A stretch of 64,000 nt of DNA from the NCBI GenBank assembly GCA_947650285.1, contig CANTFL010000033.1, positions 1-64,000 of the forward strand. The letters are read 5' to 3'. The position numbers and the translations under genes were made by a program. Source of the stretch: Hyaloperonospora brassicae (taxonomy: Eukaryota > Oomycota > Peronosporomycetes > Peronosporales > Peronosporaceae). Shown one piece after another: positions 59,990 to 64,000 of this stretch (its first letter is position 1; every line of letters begins with the position of its first letter). The notes beneath the pieces were generated by a model. The model did no database searches. It saw nothing but the letters and a program-made list of their open reading frames with translations, and was not told the origin of the DNA.

Positions 59990-60990
59990 CTTTGACCCGG
60001 ATCGACCGCCAGTGATTGTGGTGTTTGCTAGTAAGTCGGCTGTGTCGGCGGCATTGCTGCAGAAACATGAGGAGGCATACTGGCCGGTCACTTTTGCAAG
60101 CCGTACGCTGAATCTAAACGAAATTAACTATGGCATGGTGGAGAAGGAGGTACTAGCATCGCTACGGATGCTAGGGATATGCTATACCATGCTGGTGTCT
60201 TGTGTGATTACCGTGCTGACGCGTTATTCAACCTTAGCCTGGTTGATCCGATCTTCCGGTCTCAATGGGAGGTTAGGACGATGGGCTGAATTGTTATCAA
60301 CCCGGAAACTGAAAATTCCGTCGATGTGAGAAGGGTGAAGATGAGATACTGGGTAATCTGTTAGCGATTATAACTCGTCGACAGGAAGTGGATGAGATGT
60401 TGATCGCGATTGCGCCAAAGAAACAACCACGACAAACGATCAGTATGCCTCCACCTACGGTCGAAGAAGAAGCAAATCTCTGCGTGGCTAATTTTGATGG
60501 GTTTGCTAGAGTGAAGAAACATCGTGGAGCATGAAGTGCGATCGTATGGAGATAACCAGGTTAAAATATTGTGGCTGCAGCGTCTGAGTTCGTCCCTACC
60601 CTAACTGTAAACGAAGCAGAGTAAAGAGGACTACTTCTATGTTTTGATTTGTTGACTGATCAGACCAGAAGACGGGTAATCATTGTGAAGATTCACATTT
60701 AGTGATTTAGGCAAATGCGTGGAGAGATCAATTGCAAGGCGCCAGGTCTACAACTGCTGAGTCATAAAGCGATTAAGAAACTCCGATCCTGGCCCAAACT
60801 TGATTTCTTACATGTGAAACGCGATTGGAACGCAAGCGCAGATCGATTGGCAAGTGAAGCTCTGCGGAAAGAGAAAGGTTGGATAGTGATGGATGACCAA
60901 GATCGCCAAGATCTAGTGACTTTGAATCATCTAGATGAGTTACTTTTACTCCGCAAGACAAATCATACAGTGCAAGTAAATACGATTACC
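59990..60990 (+). pseudogene. pol (RH): RNase H and second RNase H-like domain, broken
   Basis: First domain at 60012-60329: IVVFASKSAVSAALLQ, YWPVTFASRTLNLNEINYG, EKEVLASLRML. A second RNase H-like domain at about 60460-60990 has ANLCVANFDGFARVKK, VNEAE and RQMRGEINCKAPGLQLL, then FLHVKRDWNASADRLASEAL. A tandem RH/aRH arrangement is known in some Gypsy lineages. Stops lie near 60327, 60530 and 60700. Confidence 0.75.
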
Positions 60991-61299
60991 CGTGCTGCCG
61001 CACGACGACGCCATTCACCACAAATTGTTTAAGAGAAGATCGTACAACAGATACGAATCAAACGAAAAAAACAAGCGCAGTATGAAGAGAGTTGGATCTT
61101 AAACTTGAAGATCTATTTGAATGGAGACTTACCTACGATTGCATCAGCGGATGCAAAATCATGTGCCTTGATCGCGCCGGACTATGAGGTCGATCAGGAC
61201 GAGGTGTTGCTCTTTTGTCCCAGATCAGCTACAAAGTCAGAAGATAGCGTAGAGCTGGGCCGGTTGGTGATCCCGGAGCTATTGCAGCAGAGTTTTTTT

Positions 61300-62090
61300 T
61301 ACGTAATTATCATATCATTTTGAAGGGCGGCCACCAGATCATAGGTCGAACTTACCAAAGGATCAGGGCGAAGTTTCACTGGAGAGGTTTGTATCGATGT
61401 TTGCAACGGTATGTGGAAGATTGTTTGGATTGCGAGACAGGTAAAGGCCGCCCCTGCGATCGGAGTGGCTCGCTGAATTAAGTACAAGCGACGTACCCTT
61501 TTCAGATTCTAGCAAAAGATCATATTCCTTCTTTGCCGCGATCATTCAAAGGGAGCACAGAGTTGTTGATCTGAATCGACCTGTTCTCTGGATATGTGGT
61601 TGCGAAGGCGAGTGCATCTAGGACCGCACAAACAATCGCGGAAAATTACGAAAAATGTGTATATAAAAGGATTGGCGCAAGTGAAGCAATTCGTTACGAT
61701 CGAGAGCCTGCATTTATGTCTAATTTGTTTCGTGCGTTTAATCGAATCGTGGGCCAGAAACAACCAGCTACTATGGCTTATAGGCCACAAGCAAACAGAA
61801 CAGCAGAGCGCATGGTACAGACGTTTACTGGAGCTATCAAGATGTATGTGATGGAAGGAAATCAGAAAAAGTGGAATGAATGTGCCGAACGACAAACATA
61901 CGCGAAAAATTCCGCACACGATCAGGCTCGCGGGGACACCCCATTTTATATGATGCACGGTTGGGACCCCCGATCAACGAGGGAATTTACGTTATCTCCA
62001 GGGAGTACCGCGTCGCGAGATCGAGATCGACGACGACGGCGGTTTGGACTACAAAGCCATTATTAACGGGCGAGAGCGACTGTGAGCAGT
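61300..62090 (+). pseudogene. pol (IN): Integrase pseudogene
   Basis: The zinc-binding HHCC module is complete: His at 61311 and 61332, Cys at 61422 and 61431. The D-D-E core is also present: Asp 61518 (AKDHIP), Asp 61698 (RYDREPAFM) and Glu 61806 (NRTAERMVQ). Stops at about 61480 and 61572 and frame changes between modules break the protein. FYMMHGWDPRSTREF follows near 61945. Confidence 0.85.
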
Positions 62091-62139
62091 CGACTGAAGG
62101 AAGCAAGTCAAGATCGCGCTGATCAGCATAATCAGAATC

Positions 62140-62690
62140 GCGATCTGATGGACATATGCAGCGGATCGAAAGTCTGGCCATTTCTGGATTGCGTGAAGGA
62201 GGAGTACGCTCGGAAACTGTCACATATGTGGCACGGACCGTTCCTAGTGACCGACAAGTGCGGGGATCACGCGGTAAGATTGGAAATAGCAGGTACGCCC
62301 TACCAAGTCTTCCCAGTGGTTCACGTGTCGAAGCTGAAACTCGTACGACTGTTTCCGGATTAACCGATGGAACAAGTGAGAATAAGCGAAGCGGGTCGAT
62401 TTGATTTTGACGAAGCATTATTACCAGAAGACAGTTGGGTAGGCGATCTGGCAGAAGACGAGTTCGAAGTGGAGAGAAAAACCGACATGCGATTAGGACG
62501 GTGGACACGTTATGGCAGGGTGCACCGACAGTTTAAAGTCGATTATTAAGAAAATGGTGATCCGTCGTCGTGGGTGGACGAAGCCTACTTGAACTGTGGA
62601 GCGTTGATACAAGAATGGAATCGTGATCGTGTGCGGAATAATCAGTTTAGAGTGTTGCAGTCGCACGAAGAGGGGAATGCGGGTCAGTGA
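62140..62690 (+). pseudogene. Integrase C-terminal (GPY/F-like) and chromodomain remnant
   Basis: KVWPFLDCVKEEYARKLSHM with WHGPFLV (62170-62250) and FPVVHVSKLKLVRLF (62312-62356) match the GPY/F module of chromoviral integrases. Then EVERKTDMRLGRWTRYGRVH (near 62467) and, after a stop at 62547, SWVDEAYLNCGALIQEWNRDRV look like a split chromodomain. Chromodomains steer integration toward marked chromatin. Not functional as sequenced. Confidence 0.72.
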
Positions 62691-62842
62691 GGGTCAGGTC
62701 GTTTGGCTTGAGGTCACATTAAGGAAGTTGTATGGGAAAGTGGAAAGTAGGTAGATGTTGTGAGTATGGCTATCGAAGATTTACCGACGTGATCGCGCAG
62801 GTGAAGGTCTAGCAGTATTAATGTTCTCCAGTGATCAGCATC

Positions 62843-62961
62843 GGTGGATCTGATTGCGGAGATCAGATCAGTGGATCTTTGATCGCGAGCGAACTGGATG
62901 GTGGTCGATCTGATCGCGGCCATCAGATCACTGGACCTTTGATGGCGAGCGATCTGGACGG
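62843..62961 (+). repeat. Two-unit tandem repeat (about 59 bp) before the 3' LTR
   Basis: Units start GGTGGATCTGATTGCGG (62843) and GGTGGTCGATCTGATCGCGG (about 62901) and share CAGATCA-TGGA-CTTTGAT-GCGAGCG. GATC-rich and non-coding. Confidence 0.75.
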
Positions 62962-63140
62962 ACGGTGGCCTGATCGAGCATGGTCAAAGAAAAGACGAAG
63001 CATAGAGACGAATTCGACAATGGATTACGAAGATTAAACGAAAGATAAAAGATGTTGACACACGGGACTGACCAAGCGAAATGATAAGTGCGCAGTCAGA
63101 TCGACACTTTATGGCGATTAGCAGCGCAGGGGACGACTGT

Positions 63141-64000
63141 TGTAAAGCGACCTTAAAAATTCGCTGTAGAGGAACTGATCGCATTACCGTAATATCCGAG
63201 CCAGTTAACGGTTGGCTGCCCGGTCCCACATCTGGTCAGATCGCGTCCATTAAACAGTCAGACTAAAATGGTATCAGATCAGGCAGGATGGGACCTGCGA
63301 TCTTGGGTCAAGGTATGAGGCGGAAGGTAACGGGGGCGATCAGTCAATCAAGAAGGGAATTGCGATCAGCAAGGCGATCACGATCAGGAAGCGGTCGAGA
63401 TCGTGATCAGTGATCAGGTATGTGATTGCGATCAGACAAGTATATCAGGTGTGGGCCACGCAAGATCAAGTTCGCTACCTTCTAGAGAGAGCGACATGTG
63501 GCAAACGATGTCTAAGACATGAAGATAGGTATAGGGTTGTTGAGTTTGATTGGTTAACATTAAACAGAGTTCAATTTGCTTCAAAGTACACGTATCGACT
63601 TCCCTCCGGGTGGATCATTGGCCACCCGACGTCAAGGAAAGGTTTACATGCTGTAATCAAGTGATATCCCTGGATTGTTTGGACAGGGATCAGGATCTCT
63701 CAAACAACACCCCAACTGCGACTGGACGCAGGAAACCCTTTGTGGTTGAAGACCCAAGATCGCGAGACGGCTCAAGTGGTCAGAAGGCTCGCGAATCAAG
63801 GTGTACATTTGGACAAGGCGATCTGTTGTAGATCAGGGTGACTCATATCAAGCACCCCACAAACATACAAGTGATCGCGTGACGAATTTCCACGAGATCA
63901 CACCAACCCGATCGTGGTGTGAAGATTTCCACACCGTGATCGAACCTAGACCCCATCGCAAACACGGTCAAGCTTTCCATTGACACGAGGTCACCTGGAA
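63141..64000 (+). repeat. 3' LTR, truncated by the window end
   Basis: Begins TGTAAAGCGACC and follows the 5' LTR through to position 864 of that repeat. The last 150 bp or so lie outside. A short purine-rich stretch (GCAGGGGACGA) precedes it as a possible polypurine tract. Confidence 0.92.

Larger units (their letters stand above)
53477..64000 (+). mobile_element. Chromodomain Gypsy LTR retrotransposon, 3' LTR cut by window end
   Basis: Layout: 5' LTR 53477-54487, a primer-binding-site-like sequence from 54489, gag, protease, RT, RNase H, integrase, chromodomain-like C-terminus, and 3' LTR from 63141 running past the window (about 150 bp missing). The order PR-RT-RH-IN defines Gypsy (Metaviridae-type), and the chromodomain tail places it near the chromoviruses. 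All coding parts have stops or shifts, so it cannot transpose by itself, although the LTRs are nearly identical over most of their length. The target-site duplication cannot be checked in the window. Confidence 0.92.

Overview
The window is nuclear DNA of an oomycete, most likely a Peronosporales species (Phytophthora or a downy mildew). The basis is closely spaced genes with short GT-AG introns (about 50-150 bp), a gene set typical of that group (SLC17-type transporter, GH17 glucanase, PPR protein, CAMTA), and transposable elements of the kinds known from these genomes (chromodomain Gypsy, Crypton-type tyrosine recombinase, Tc1/mariner). The species cannot be fixed from the sequence alone. 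All exon structures were worked out by hand from splice signals and frame continuity.

The window has two halves. Positions 225-27384 are a gene island. In order it holds a broken kinesin-5 gene (+), an SLC17-like transporter (+), a large PPR protein (-), RAD54 (+), tryptophan synthase alpha (-), the TFIIH p34 subunit (-), a GH17 beta-1,3-glucanase with a GPI-type tail (-), a 69-residue unknown protein (-), a 688-residue probable nuclear protein (+), a probable mitochondrial ribosomal protein mL40 (+), a CAMTA transcription factor (-), and a damaged unknown gene (-). The PPR and RAD54 genes diverge from a 367-bp region carrying seven CCAAT boxes. Neighbouring genes share no pathway, so this is ordinary mixed eukaryotic housekeeping content. 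Copies of one LTR family (ends TGTAACGGGG/CCCCGTTACA) lie at 1-224 and 28084-28476, bounding the island in opposite orientations.

Positions 27700-64000 are transposon graveyard. They hold a deletion-derivative Tc1/mariner split by a solo LTR, a Crypton-type tyrosine recombinase pseudogene, and a 2.2-kb inverted duplication (30934-33102 and 47955-50124) that carries the same Copia/Gypsy relic junction in both arms. Between the arms are solo LTRs and about 9 kb of AT-rich DNA with almost nothing recognisable. To the right are reverse-oriented Gypsy relics (46560-53000), and then a chromodomain Gypsy element starting at 53477 that runs off the window. That element has nearly identical LTRs but a heavily broken gag-pol.

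No defence cassette, CRISPR array, biosynthetic cluster or clear new system was found. The most informative signals are the shared-junction inverted duplication, the mismatch between young LTRs and dead coding region, a stop codon inside the kinesin P-loop, an 8-nt first coding exon in trpA, and RAD54 with a C-terminal RanBP2-type zinc finger.
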